A stretch of 64,000 nt of DNA from Berberis thunbergii (GCA_003290165.1 QNQO01001153.1:62001-126000); one strand, 5' to 3'; counted from the stretch's first letter, positions 45,536-56,199 are shown. Notes: generated from the letters alone by a model not told the origin. Translations and numbers: made by a program.

Positions 45536-47165
45536 GAGTATTCTATACTGTCGAGGATTTGGGCGAGGAAGTGCGTCGCACGCGAGCGGGCTGCGTGGTG
45601 GAAAAAAAAAAAAAAAAAAGATTGCGAGGAAATGAAAAATTTGGGCGAAAGAAGAAAGAGGGAATGGAAGCCTCTTCATCTCCCTCTCTCGCTCCCTCTG
45701 TCTCTCGCTCCTTCCTCTCCCTCTGTCTGTCGCTCCCTCTCCTCTCCCTCTCCTCTCGCTCCTGTGTCTCTCGCTCCCTCTGTTGTCGCTCCTGTGTCTG
45801 TCGCTCCTCTCCTCTCCCTCTGTCTGTTGCCTCCTCTCTCTCCCTCTCCCCATTATCGACCCATTTTCGGCAGATTCGACCTGAAACGAACGAAAATTTA
45901 GGAAGAAGAAGGAAATAAGGAGAAGAGAAGAAGGTCTCCTTCGTCCCTTCCCTCTCTCAAAAGGTATATTTTCCTCTCATTTTAGGTTTTAGGTTTTTGG
46001 TTTTTGGTTTGTAGTTTTTGATTTTCCTTTACTTGGTTGTTTTAGGTTACTGGTTTTGGACAAGGAAGTTGGTTTTCAATCGCTCGGACGAGAGGTAAGC
46101 CCATTCTTCTTCTCTTCATTTCGTCTCAGATCTAGGGTTCATCTAGGGTGGATTTTTTTTTATTTCAGTGTCTTCAGCCGAAGAGCTTCATGTAGGGCTC
46201 ATTTTTTCAGTGTTCTTCAACCGAAGAGCTTGTAATAATTTCAGTGTTCATGTGGATTTTTTTTTTTATTTTTTTTATGAATTGTGGGGTTTTTTTTTTT
46301 ATAATTTCAGTGTTCATATCTGTAGAATTTTTCTTTTTCTTTAAGATTTGTTTTCATCAAAACTATTCTTAGATCTATATTCGTAATCGTGTTAAGGCAC
46401 CACATGCGAGGTAATACTCGGCGAGCCCACGATTAATTAAGATTAGATTAAAGAAGAATCTTCAAATCATGACTATATTTCATGATATTTATATCAGATC
46501 TAGGGTTCAATTTTTTTTTTATTTCAGTGTTCTTCAGCGAAGAGCTTCATCTAGGGTTCATTTATTTATTTATTTCAGTGTTCTTCAACCGAAAGATGCT
46601 TTCAATCCTTAGAGCTTCACTTTTAATATGTTAATATAATCTTCAGGTGTTTCATTGTGGTTTTATTTTTTTAACGATTGTGGAGTTTTTTTTTATTTTT
46701 CTATTTTTATAAATGTTCTAGTGTTCAATCTGTAGAATTTTTCTTTTTCTTTAAGATCTTTTATAATAAATACGCAATCTTTATTATCTCCTGTGTTTTC
46801 AATCAAACTCTTCTTAGATCTATATTCTTAATCCGTGTTAAGAGGCACAACCATGCGAGGTAATACTCGGCGAGGCCCACGATTGAATTACAGATTAGAT
46901 TACAGAAAAATCTTTAAATCATGACTATATTCATGATATTTTAATTCGAATGTTGCTGTATCTTCATTCTGTTTTGATTTCTTGCTTGATCATCTCTTTA
47001 TGATTTATAAACAAACATTACAGGAATGGAATAGTGTAAGAGCTAATTGATTGATAATGTTTGGTGGAGAAAATCTAGAAAGAGTGAGGGCACAGCCTTA
47101 AACTATGGGAATGAAATTCGTCAACCTTGACGAGTTTCAACGATATTATCGTGAATATGGTAATG
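45536..47165 (+). repeat. Left terminal arm of the MULE
   Basis: After the terminus come a purine/pyrimidine-rich zone (CTCCCTCT and CTCTCGCTC words), a probable leader exon ending CGGACGAGAG/GTAAGCCC (about 46092), an intron with repeated TTTCAGTGTTC modules, and exon 2 starting after ACATTACAG (about 47022). A block with CTGTAGAATTTTTCTTTTTC, TTAGATCTATATTC and GCGAGGTAATACTCGGCGAG occurs twice here (near 46320-46500 and 46730-46940) but once in the right arm. Confidence 0.85.
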
Positions 47166-49578
47166 CAAAGGATTCCAGTTAAAATAATGATACTGAAAAA
47201 GATGATGATGGAAAACCTTCGTTCATTCACTTTCATGTGGTCGGGCTGGGAAGCAAAGAGTGATGGAAAAAATGTTGTTGGATTGCGTCCGTCGACCAAA
47301 TGTGGTTGTCAGGCTAAGATTAGAGTCAATAAGGGTTGATGGAACAGTTTTAGTGAAAAGAGTTACACTTGATCACAATCACGTGTTAAGCCCTAGTATA
47401 TCGAATTTTATCGAAAGAACAATATATGAGCTCGTATGTGAAGAAGAAGCTTGAATATAATGATAGGGCAGTATTAGACCAAATAAGAGTTATTCGTCAT
47501 GTGTTGTTGAAGTGGTGGCCATGAAATGTTGCCTTTTCCCAAAAGACTGTTACAATTATTTGGACAGGTGAGGAAGTTGAGACTTGGTGAGGGGGATGCG
47601 ATGCTCTTAATAACTACTTCCAAAGAATGCAAGCTAATAATGCTGATTTCTTTATACGATGGATTTGGATGATGAAGGTAGTTGAGAAATGTATTTTGGG
47701 CTGACGCATGGAGCAGGGCAGCTTACAAGGATTTGGGGATGTTGTTACATTTGACACTACGTACTTGACAAATAAGTATGAGATGCCATTTGCTCCTTTT
47801 GTTGGGGTGAATCATCACGGTCAGTCAATTCTTTTGGGATGTGGATTGATATGTGGTGAAACGATTGAAGAATTTGTATGGCTTTTTCAAACATGGCTCG
47901 TGTATATGAATGACAATGCTCCGTTGCTATAATCACTGATCAAGATAGGGCAATGAAGAGGGCCATTGAAATTGTATTTCCTAGCACACGAAAGATGGTG
48001 TTTGTGGATATCATGAAGAAGTTGCCTGAAAAACTGTCTGGTTGCAATCAATATGAGCGATCAAGTTTGCAATGCAAAGAGCAGTTTATGATTCCTGTCT
48101 TATGATGAGTTTGAAGAAAATTGGCATGGTTTTATTGATAAATATAGTCTGCATGAAAATGATGTTGGGTGGATTATACTCTGAAAGGATGCGATGGGTG
48201 CCAATATTTCAAACAAATGGTTTTTGGGCGGGGATGTCTTCACTCAAAGGAGTGAAAGCATGAATGCTTTTTTTGATGGTTATGTTAATTCAAAACCACA
48301 TTGAAGCAATTTGTAGAACAATATGAGAATGCACAACGAGTAAAGTACAAAAGGAAGTTGAACAGGACTTTAAATGTTTTAGCCGAAGTCTTCCATGCAT
48401 TACTCCTTATGCAATAGAGAAAAAATTTCAAAATGCTTACACTACAAAAAAAATTTAAAGAGATCCAAGGAATCTATGTTGTAGAATTGTGGGTGAAGAT
48501 ATGGATGGGGTGGCTGTGAGTTGTACACTATTAAACAAGACTTGCTGATAAATGATAGGCAACGATCGTCCATCATGTAGTCTCTTTAAATGTTGACGAC
48601 TTTGCATCAAGTGTAATTGTCAATTGTTTGAGTTCAGGGGGATTTTATGCAAGCATATATTTAAAGTCTTGTTTTGAAAGAGAGATTCATGATATACCTG
48701 ATAACTATGTTCTTCGGAGGTGGAGGAAAGATGTTAAGAGGGCTCATACGAAGGTGAAAATTGTTTATTCATATTGGGGAAATAAGCCTGAAAATGTGCG
48801 ATTTGAAACGATGTGCAATGCCTTCTATGAAATGGCTGAATTCGCCGCTGAGGATGAAAAGAAGACAATCGAAGTTAAAGAATGGATCGCTTTGAAGATG
48901 GACCAATATAAAATTGTCGGTGGTGATGAGCATGTTGATTCACATAGGTATTTGGAAGTGGGCACCACTACTAGTTCTTCCATCCAGATTCATAGTCCAT
49001 TAGCGGTTCGTAGCAAAGGACGACCGTCTAAATCAAGGCTAAAATCCACCCTCGAGAAGGTGTGTAAAAGGAGACAAGGAAAAAAAAAAAAACACGCAAA
49101 TGAATCAGGCCAGTGAGACTATCTGGTATGTTTTGCATATCTTTTTATGAATGTATATTTTTGTTTAAGTTACATATATTGAAAATGTTATTTACAAATG
49201 TCATTTGTAGGGTTTAAAGTGTATGTCTCATGTTATGCCTCGTGAAACAATCCGATGGCTAGTCAAAGCAATACACAGGTTTGTTTTTTTATATTTACAA
49301 GGTATGAATCAGTAAGTATGTTGCCCATTATGATTTGTTATGTTTGTTATCGTTAAGGATGATAATACGGGTCACGCGATTTACAAACCTGGCAGCGTTG
49401 ATCAATTCAACTCGCTCCTCTCACAGGTACATATTATTGTATTTTTCTATGTATCTCTTTGTACAGTTTGTTAGTTATGTGTTTTGTATGACTCGTATTA
49501 TTTATTTTTGCAGCCGCCTTTGCAGCCACCCGATTCAAGCCACGGAATGGATTATACAAATTATAGTTATGATAAGGT
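47025..49578 (+). pseudogene. FAR1-type MULE transposase, heavily decayed
   Basis: The start in the left arm is ruined (ATGGAATAG). The reading then follows MKFVNLDEFQRYYREYG, NNYFQRMQANNADFFI, the catalytic-core start GDVVTFDTTYLTNKYEMPF and GVNHHGQSILLGCGLI (frame 47708-47932), ITDQDRAMKRAIEIVFPS with the second acidic position, SESMNAFFDGYVNSKP, and a SWIM-type zinc finger CNCQLFEFRGILCKHIF (about 48615). The last open piece (48628-49116) reads NYVLRRWRKDVKRAHTKV. Three later exon-like pieces end near 49578. FAR1/FHY3-like transposases bind the arms and cut the element out. More than ten stops and shifts rule out function; strong similarity in many blocks still makes the family certain. 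Confidence 0.9.
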
Positions 49579-51589
49579 TAGTCATCGTTGTCTTTGTATG
49601 AGGCAGGCGTACCCTTAAGTAAATTTAGAGAAACTCTTTATGTTGTTGAGCATCTATGGTATCACTTTTTATTTCTAATATACAAAATCCATAAGATCTA
49701 TTCTCATAAATAGACCTCCCCCCCATTATATAATAAGATTAGATTGGAATAAGTAAAGCGTAAATACGTCACTAATGTATTATGTTATGATAAGGTTATG
49801 ATAAGGTTGTCAACTAGTCCTATATTCTTATAGATAGTCATCGTTGTCTTGTGTATGGGACGGGCTGCAAAGAGCACTAAAGAGGGTTTACTGCTGCAAA
49901 ACATGATATCCCAATAAGAAATTTATTCTCATCTTCCCTATTAGGTGTGGCCCTGTGCCAACAACACTCAGTACCCATAGAGCCAATACCTCTCTCTCTT
50001 GCCCCTACTCGCAGAGTCGATGCCCTAGCTACTGCCAACCATGTATAGCCTTTAACCTGTTCCAATGGGGTGGCAACTTGGAAAAGAAATAACATGTTCC
50101 AATGGCTCTTGTTTTGTGTCCCTTGCTAGCTTACCCATCATCACTAGATGCTTGTATTTGTTAGTTTTCCCAGCTTTCATTGATAAAGGGGAAAAAAATA
50201 AAAAATGAATTGTGGACATATCCCTATTTGGATTCTTAACTAATGGTTTTTTTTTGCTTGTATTAACTATATCGTGGAGATATCATATTGTTTCTGCTAA
50301 AATCTTTATTGCAGCTCTCTAAGTCGAAATTTCGTTTAGTTCTCCATTGATATAGGGTCGTAATGGTCTGCGAAATTTCGTTTAGTTTCTCCTAGTTTTT
50401 GTGTTTGCAAAAGTTGCACAAGTTAACATTTTCTTACTTGCTAATAGGGGTTTGTAAGTCGAGGCGAATGGCTGCTAATTCTCTCTGTGAAGGTCGATCT
50501 TCTTGATGACCTATGGAAACAATTGTTTATTGAATGTGTGGGAATTGGAAAGGAACTTTGGTTTCTCCTATTGAAGTTTTTAATTAAGTTGTGATATTCA
50601 TCATTCCTATACAAAGATAAACTGAAATGTAGTCTCTTGGTTCTATCAGTGCATGGGTCAGAGCAGGAAGAAGGATGGGAGCAATGCTGGGAGGTTTGCA
50701 TATTTTGCAGTTACATGCGGGACGATTGGTTGATGAATATATAGCAGTCTCAGTTAGCAAACTTCAGAATGTATAGCAGTGTCAGGCGTAAATTCAGTAA
50801 ATGTTCAGATATGTTTGAATGTATTTTGGCAGGCTATGATGTAAATTCAGTTGATATGTTCAGATATTCAAGCTTAAACATATGTTGGCAGGCTATGACA
50901 TCAATTCAGTTTGCAATGTCAGTCGTTTTTATCTTTGAATGTGTATTTGTCGCATTGTTTGATAATGTATAAATTCAGTTTAAAAAGAGGCTCTCGAGGT
51001 CTTTCTGAAGCAAAGACTTCACCCCCTCATCAGTGATTTAAGTTAATTTCCAGCTGAGTGAACTAGTGCAGCCAGGAACCTTGAAATCCAAAGGAACTAT
51101 GATATCAATCTAATCATATAAGCCTCCAAATCATATAAGCTTCCAAAACTCTTCAAGTTTTAGAAGGAATAAATTTTTATAAACATTGTATGCATGAATT
51201 AATCACAAAGAAACACTGATTTAATAGTTTTGAAGAGAGGACACCAAAAAAATCAATATATACAGACCTACAGTTCTGAGATCACAAGCAATAAAAATCA
51301 ACAGAAAGCTAGCTTAAAGTGTATTTTGTATATGACAACACTGGCAATCCAATTCACCACACACCATCCCTGAAACAGAGTTTAAGAACAGAAATATAAT
51401 GGGCATGCATAGATGTTCCATGGGCCTCTTTGACTTTTAGAGGGCCAACACAACATTAGGAGCAATGGAATCTATACAAACAAAGGATTCATTCATTTTC
51501 TGTAAGAAATAATTGTACATTGAGCAACTTATTTCTCAACAGAACATATAAAAAATTGCATAGCTTCTTATTTCTCAACAGAGCATTTG
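49579..51589. other. MULE interior without a recognised gene
   Basis: Possible short 3' exons of the transposase gene lie near 50340-50760 (YMRDDWLMNI) but cannot be proven. The minus-strand ORF 50095-49877 has no known motif. 50830-50920 contains a duplicated AGGCTATGATGTAAATTCAG-type unit. Confidence 0.4.
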
Positions 51590-51996
51590 TACTTCAGAGC
51601 ATTTGCAGTCCACAGAGCATTCTCACTCCTCTTCAGAGCATTTGCAGTCCTCAGCTTTTTCTTGATGTGGGTGTTCCAATGATTCTTGATTCATTATCTG
51701 TTTCTGCCAGGGAGTTGTGCAGCAATTTTTGACCATCTTCAAAATCAATCAAAACAAATTAATTTCCAAAGTTAGACTTTGAGATTGAAAATTAATGAAT
51801 TGTTTTGTTATTGTCTTTTAATCAGAATTCTACCAAAAATCATTGAAAAATAAAACAATGATAAACCTGTTGGCAAGGCGAGCATGAAGATCGATGACCA
51901 TTTGTTCTTCAATTTCTGATAACAATCCCCTCTTCAAGTCTGGCCTCAGATAATTAGTCCACCTCAGTCTGCAACTTTTTCCACACCTTAACAATC
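51590..51996 (-). pseudogene. Captured R2R3-MYB gene fragment, two exons
   Basis: Exon 2 (51996-51867) is exactly 130 bp, the usual size in R2R3-MYB genes, and reads [20 protein letters not shown] then [19 protein letters not shown]. The next exon starts at 51736 with WSKIAAQLPGR, a small insertion/deletion near the TDNEIKNHW site, then IKNHWNTHIKKKLRTANA. Introns and splice sites (GT/AG) are kept, so genomic DNA was captured. R2R3-MYB proteins are nuclear transcription factors. Missing exon 1, the frameshift in R3 and the absent activation domain leave a non-functional piece inside the MULE. Confidence 0.92.
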
Positions 51997-52384
51997 CTGT
52001 TACCATGTAATACAAAATAAGTTCAACTAAATGTACTAGATAGATCCTTATGAACCAAAATGCATTAGAGACAGAAAAAAGGTGAATGAACCCATTTGAA
52101 TTTTCTCAACCTTCTAACCCCATTGGAATTTTTCTTTCAAAATCAAGTATGCCAAAGTGATACAATTTCATGAAAAATTAGCTTTAAAATTAAATCCATT
52201 AAAAAAACAAGAAGCCCATTGGATTGTGCCAAAAAAAAAAAAAGTTTGATCTTTATGGCATTAACCATTGTAAACACATAGTAAAGGAAAGGGCCAAAGA
52301 GAATAGACAAAAGAAAAAGTGTCTAACAAAGTAGTAATCCATTGAAAGTCATTTTGATGCATGAGAAGGAAGAGGGAGATTGAA

Positions 52385-52472
52385 TTAGACCTGCAAGCTT
52401 AGGGACAGCCCTCCAACATCAAATGAAATGGCATGTTCATCTTCACTTACCATCTTCAGGAAGTAACTATGC
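52385..52472 (-). pseudogene. PDX2: Captured PDX2 last-exon fragment
   Basis: After TTTCTTCTGCAG on the minus strand the sequence reads HSYFLKMVSEDEHAIS, the C-terminal end of the PdxT/PDX2-type glutaminase (relatives have ELTADTRWHSYFLKM). Its partner exon lies at 53362-53421, with a foreign coiled-coil fragment between them. Confidence 0.65.
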
Positions 52473-52529
52473 CTGCAGAAGAAATGCTCAAACATCAAAT
52501 GAGACAACATTTCATAGTTATAAAACACC

Positions 52530-52795
52530 ATAGGATTCTTCAGACTGCGGACAGTCATTACAAGCTTTTGCCTTTCACCTTCTACTTCTGCAAACTTGAG
52601 ACTTATCTCCGAGTATCTCTCTTGCATATCTTTTAGCTCATCCGCCATAGATTATTCCTCTCCTTTAGTAATGCCATTTCACTTATCAGTTCATCAAGTT
52701 GGCCCTGGTCACAGCTATGGGAAGCAAAAGATATTACACCATTATTTTCTGAGCTGGTTCCATTGCTGTTGTACAAACAAAGAGAAAGTAAGATA
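52530..52795 (-). pseudogene. Captured fragment of a coiled-coil (NT-C2/myosin-heavy-chain-related) protein
   Basis: The minus strand reads SHSCDQGQLDELISEMALLK, then after a one-base shift MADELKDMQERYSEISLKFA and EVEGERQKLVMTVRSLKN. This closely resembles the C-terminal coiled coil of the plant 'myosin heavy chain-related' proteins that begin with an NT-C2 (EEIG1/EHBP1) domain. Function of those proteins is poorly known; they are thought to act in membrane or cytoskeleton traffic. Only the tail is present and it is frameshifted. Confidence 0.7.
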
Positions 52796-53361
52796 AATTA
52801 CAGTCATAATGGAATGTAACCCTAAATCCTGATAGTGTGCTCTTCATCACCTTCCTTCAGATAAAAAGTGATGGTTCAATACTTCAAGAAGTCGGAAAGA
52901 AGGCAACCTGATTTTAAGGGGAAAAAAAGCTTGCAATTCACCAATTTATACCTTGGATTAGTGAACCTCCATTGCAACTTGTTGTCATGCCCTCGGTGGT
53001 TTTAGCTTCCTGCATTATCAAATAATTTTTTATTGGTCACGAAAAAGAAATTTGGAAGCGTGACTATGACAAGAATGCTCCTGAGAAAAGAAAAGAGAGA
53101 AAAAAAAAGTTGAACAGAAGGATCCAGTTAATTTATCTGAGACATCACAATGATTAACTACTAGTTATCCAATTTCTTATTTAAGTGCGATAAGGAAATC
53201 TAAAATTTGGTATTTTCTTAACTTTAACATTCCAGAAGTCAAGGAAACTGAAAATCCTGCATAATATTAATAGGTACTTCATAATTCAGATAGAGTATGT
53301 GCACAAAGTGAATGTATTTGATATGCATACTATGAGTTCAGTAGATGCCAACCTTGTTTAC

Positions 53362-53425
53362 AGTCAATTCAGGGTGGAAAGCAGTCCCAAGCAAGTTTCC
53401 TTGTTTTACAGCTACTATCACTCTC
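53362..53425 (-). pseudogene. PDX2: Captured PDX2 penultimate exon (glutaminase active-site end)
   Basis: The minus strand encodes VIVAVKQGNLLGTAFHPELT followed by a GTAAAC donor. The AFHPELT motif contains the His and Glu of the class-I glutaminase triad. PDX2 supplies ammonia from glutamine to PDX1 for vitamin B6 (pyridoxal phosphate) synthesis in the cytosol. Only this exon and the tail at 52472 are seen, so it is a fragment. Confidence 0.8.
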
Positions 53426-53461
53426 TCTTTGGAGATGCTTTTATCCTGAAACCCAAATTTG

Positions 53462-53550
53462 ATAAAGCATCCCATATCTTTTCTTTATTGTCTGCATCTC
53501 GAATTGGCGGAGCGCACTTGAAACGAGTATCCCCAACATGGAACTTCAAG
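53462..53550 (-). pseudogene. Captured allantoinase fragment
   Basis: The minus strand reads KFHVGDTRFKCAPPIRDADN then KEKIWDAL, matching the conserved GDTRFKCAPPIRD block of plant allantoinase (ALN), which hydrolyses allantoin in the endoplasmic reticulum during purine breakdown. It ends abruptly about 40 bp before the PDX2 exon, in a different frame, so two unrelated genes have been joined. Confidence 0.75.
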
Positions 53551-53871
53551 CATATTCTTAGTGACCTGCAAGTCACACTCAACACATCCCATCATTCAAA
53601 TAACTTGAATGTAATCTATAAAGCAATTAAAGATACGAGAGCGATTCATTTTAGATGTAATATATAAGCAAATCAGTGCACTTACAGAGAGTAGGAAGTC
53701 TGATGAAGAATCCTGGCAGAATTTGGAATGCAAACAGCAAGCTACACAATGAAATGACAAGCATACCATATGGAAGAAAAATATAACAATATGAAACACA
53801 AATTTCATTGGAATATGAAATATATTCACATCATACATATTTATGTACATATTACATTACATATAATTCCA

Positions 53872-54305
53872 TCATTCGTCCAACTGCTTAAGAATATTTA
53901 TTATACCTAAGATAATAAGTACAATTATCAAAGTATTGATTAAGTCCCTCGTGAAAGCCCAAGGATCATTGTTCCCTTGACTGACATTCGATGGACTGGC
54001 TTGATCATTCGATGGACCGGCTTGATCGTTCGATGGACCGGCTTGATCGTTCGATGGACCGGCTTGGATCGTCAACAACTACATTGTTAACTGTGACATC
54101 TTCATTGTTGTGGGATTCCTCCGAATCTCTCCTCGCTGCTTGTGAGCGAACCCACAACTTGTATGATTCCTCAGCTTCTTCAACTGACATAAACCCCTTG
54201 TAAGAAGCATGACTATACCCTGATACCGACGAAAAACATGCGGGCCAGTTTAGGTTATACTCCTGGCTGACGACCTCGATAGACAACATACGCTCTGAAT
54301 GCCAT
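53872..54305 (-). pseudogene. RNase H1 N-terminal (hybrid-binding) domain protein with C-terminal membrane segment, MULE-borne, frameshifted
   Basis: The ATG at 54305 opens MAFRAYVVYRGRQPGV; after a small frameshift it continues WPACFSSVSGYSHASYKGFM and SVEEAEESYKLWVRSQ. This is the RNase H1 N-terminal/viroplasmin-type fold that binds RNA:DNA hybrids. A linker rich in Asp, Glu and Asn leads to a 21-bp tandem repeat (about 53987-54067), read as AGPSNDQ in the final frame. Then NDPWAFTRDLINTL and a hydrophobic segment IIVLIILGIINIL form one predicted membrane helix, followed by KQLDE and stop. No catalytic RNase H domain is present. The gene points inward from the right arm, opposite to the transposase, and would use that arm's leader. 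Two small shifts break the frame here. The family is recognised; its role in the MULE is unknown. Confidence 0.75.
53987..54067 (-). repeat. 21-bp minisatellite inside the RNase H1-domain ORF
   Basis: About four units of CGATGGACCGGCTTGATCGT (21 bp with the next T). A multiple of three keeps both overlapping frames open, giving SRSIERS in one and AGPSNDQ in the other. Confidence 0.85.
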
Positions 54306-54716
54306 TCCTACAACAGGAGGGGATATAAGGAAGAGGGAAGTATGGTGTGAGAGGCTGTTGGAATTCAGGCGTGCGAACAAAGTCGAAACTCACACAAAGA
54401 TCTAAAAGTTCATTAACATCTTGAAAATCAAGTACATAAACCTAAGATGTATAGACTATTTCTGAACAAAAATCGTAAACCCTAGATCTAAAATAAGAGG
54501 AGAAAAAATAAATTGAAGCTTTGAAGGTTGAAGACGAAACAAAGAGAAGAACAAAGGGAGTTAGTGTTGCATATGATTAAACCTTATCGGTTGTTTCTGC
54601 CTTAATTTCATTATACATTACAACAAGACTTTATTTAGTTAATATGTACAATAAATACAGAAAGATGAAAACTTAAGAACAGAAGGAAATACTTACAAAT
54701 AAAAGGCTAAAGGTTT

Positions 54717-54866
54717 TTAAAGCCATAATTTATTTGCATTACCATATTCACGATAATATCGTTGGAACTCGTCAAGGTTGACGAATTCCATCCCATATTT
54801 AGGTTCCCTCACCTCTTGTACATTTTCTTCCACCAACATACAATCATTATCTTCTACACTATCCAT
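54717..54866 (-). CDS. Intact first coding exon copy of the transposase leader, right arm (49 codons)
   Basis: After a CATTACAG acceptor the minus strand reads MDSVEDNDCMLVEENVQEV, REPKYGMEFVNLDEFQRYY and REYGNANKLWL, then stop. The middle part is the same as the transposase N-terminus in the left arm (MKFVNLDEFQRYYREYGNA), where it is damaged. Here the frame is open. It could be a short decoy peptide, or an upstream exon for the RNase H1-domain ORF, 410 bp further along the same strand. Expression is not shown by sequence alone. Confidence 0.5.
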   Translation of the reverse strand: MDSVEDNDCMLVEENVQEVREPKYGMEFVNLDEFQRYYREYGNANKLWL

Positions 54867-56199
54867 TCCTGTAATGTTTGTTTATAAATCACAGGGTGAT
54901 GATAAGCAGAAATCAAAACAGAAATGAAATGAAAAATACAAAAAAACAAAACCACATGAACACTGAAATTAAACAAAAAAAATCTAGGACCTTAGTGGCA
55001 GGTTCAACTAATTTACAGTTCAAGTAAGAAATAGAATACATGATATGAACACTGAAATTATAAAAAAAAAAAAAAAAAAACCCCACATGAACACTGAAAT
55101 TATTACAATTAAAATGAACTCTAGATGAAGCTCTTCGGTTGAAGAACACTGAAATAAATAAAAAAAATGAACCCTAGATGAAGCTCTTCGGCTGAAGAAC
55201 ACTGAAATAAAAAAAATTGAACCCTAGATCTGATATAAATATCATGAATATAGTCATGATTTTGAAGATTCTTCTTTAATCTAATCTTAATAATCGTGGG
55301 CTCGCCGAGTATTACCTCGCATGTGGTGCCTTAACACGATTACGAATATAGATCTAAGAATAGTTTTGATGAAAACAAATCTTAAAGAAAAAGAAAAATT
55401 CTACAGATATGAACACTGAAATTATAAAAAAAAAACCCCCACAATTCATAAAAAAAAAAAAAATCCTCATGAACACTGAAATTATTACAAGCTCTTCGGT
55501 TGAAGAACACTGAAAAAAAAAATGAGCCCTACATGAAGCTCTTCGGCTGAAGAACACTGAAATAAAAAAAAATCCACCCTAGATGAACCCTAGATCTGAA
55601 GACGAAACTAAGAGAAGAAGAATGGGCTTACCTCTGCGTCCGAGCGATGAAAACCAACTTCTTGTCCAAAACCAGTAACCTAAAACAACTAAGTAAAGGG
55701 AAAATCAAAAACTACAAACCAAAAACCAAAAACCTAAAACCTAAAATGAGAGGGAAAATATACCTTTTGAGAGAGGGAAGGGACGAAGGAGACCTTCTTC
55801 TCTTCTCCTTATTTCCTTATTCTTCCTAAATTTTCGTTCGTTTCAGTGTCGAATCTGCCGAAAATGGGGTCAATAATGGGGAGAGGGAGAGGAGAGGGAG
55901 CGGCAGACAGAGGGAGAGGAGAGGGAGCGACAGACACAGGGAGCGAGAGACAGAGGGAACGAGAGACACAGGGAGCGAGAGGAGAGGGAAGAGGAGAGGG
56001 AGCGACAGACAGAGGGAGAGGAGAGGGAGCGAGAGACAGAGGGAGCGATAGAGGGAGATGAAGAGGCTTCCATTCCCTCTTCTTCTTTCGCCCAAAATTT
56101 TCATTTCCCTCGCAATCTTTTTTTTTTTTTTTCACCACGTCAGCCCGCTCGCGTGCGACGCACTTCCCTCGCCCAAATCCTCGACATATAGAATTACTC
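54717..56199 (-). repeat. Right terminal arm of the MULE
   Basis: The inverse of the left arm: terminus, CTCTCGCTC-rich zone, leader exon ending in a GTAAGCCC donor (about 55630), repeated TTTCAGTGTTC modules, and the exon starting ATGGATAGTG at 54866. Small insertions and a 46.3/46.7-kb duplication in the left arm account for the length difference. Confidence 0.85.

Larger units (their letters stand above)
45536..56199. mobile_element. Mutator-like element (MULE) with long arms and host-gene cargo, 10.7 kb
   Basis: A perfect 9-bp target duplication GACACCAAT flanks the element (45527-45535 and 56200-56208). The termini read GAGTATTCTATACTGTCGAG on the left and, inverted, GAGTAATTCTATATGTCGAG on the right. 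The inverted arms extend about 1.5 kb and include leader and first-coding-exon sequence. Contents: a decayed FAR1-type transposase gene (+), fragments of four host genes (all -), and an RNase H1 N-domain/membrane ORF (-). It combines an autonomous-type MULE gene with Pack-MULE-type cargo. Confidence 0.93.

Noticed and set aside
45488..45918. Arg/Glu-rich and Leu/Ser-rich ORFs on both strands at the MULE left end
   Set aside because: They arise from the CTCCCTCT/CTCTCGCTC-rich zone of the terminal arm; the mirror ORFs at 55809-56207 show the same effect.
49877..50095. Captured gene on the minus strand (MLFLFQVATPLEQVKGYTW)
   Set aside because: No protein family recognised; could be chance.
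55020..55557. Repeated MFFSRRASSRVHF-type ORFs
   Set aside because: They translate the repeated TTTCAGTGTTC / AAGAGCTTCAT modules of the MULE right arm in the wrong sense.
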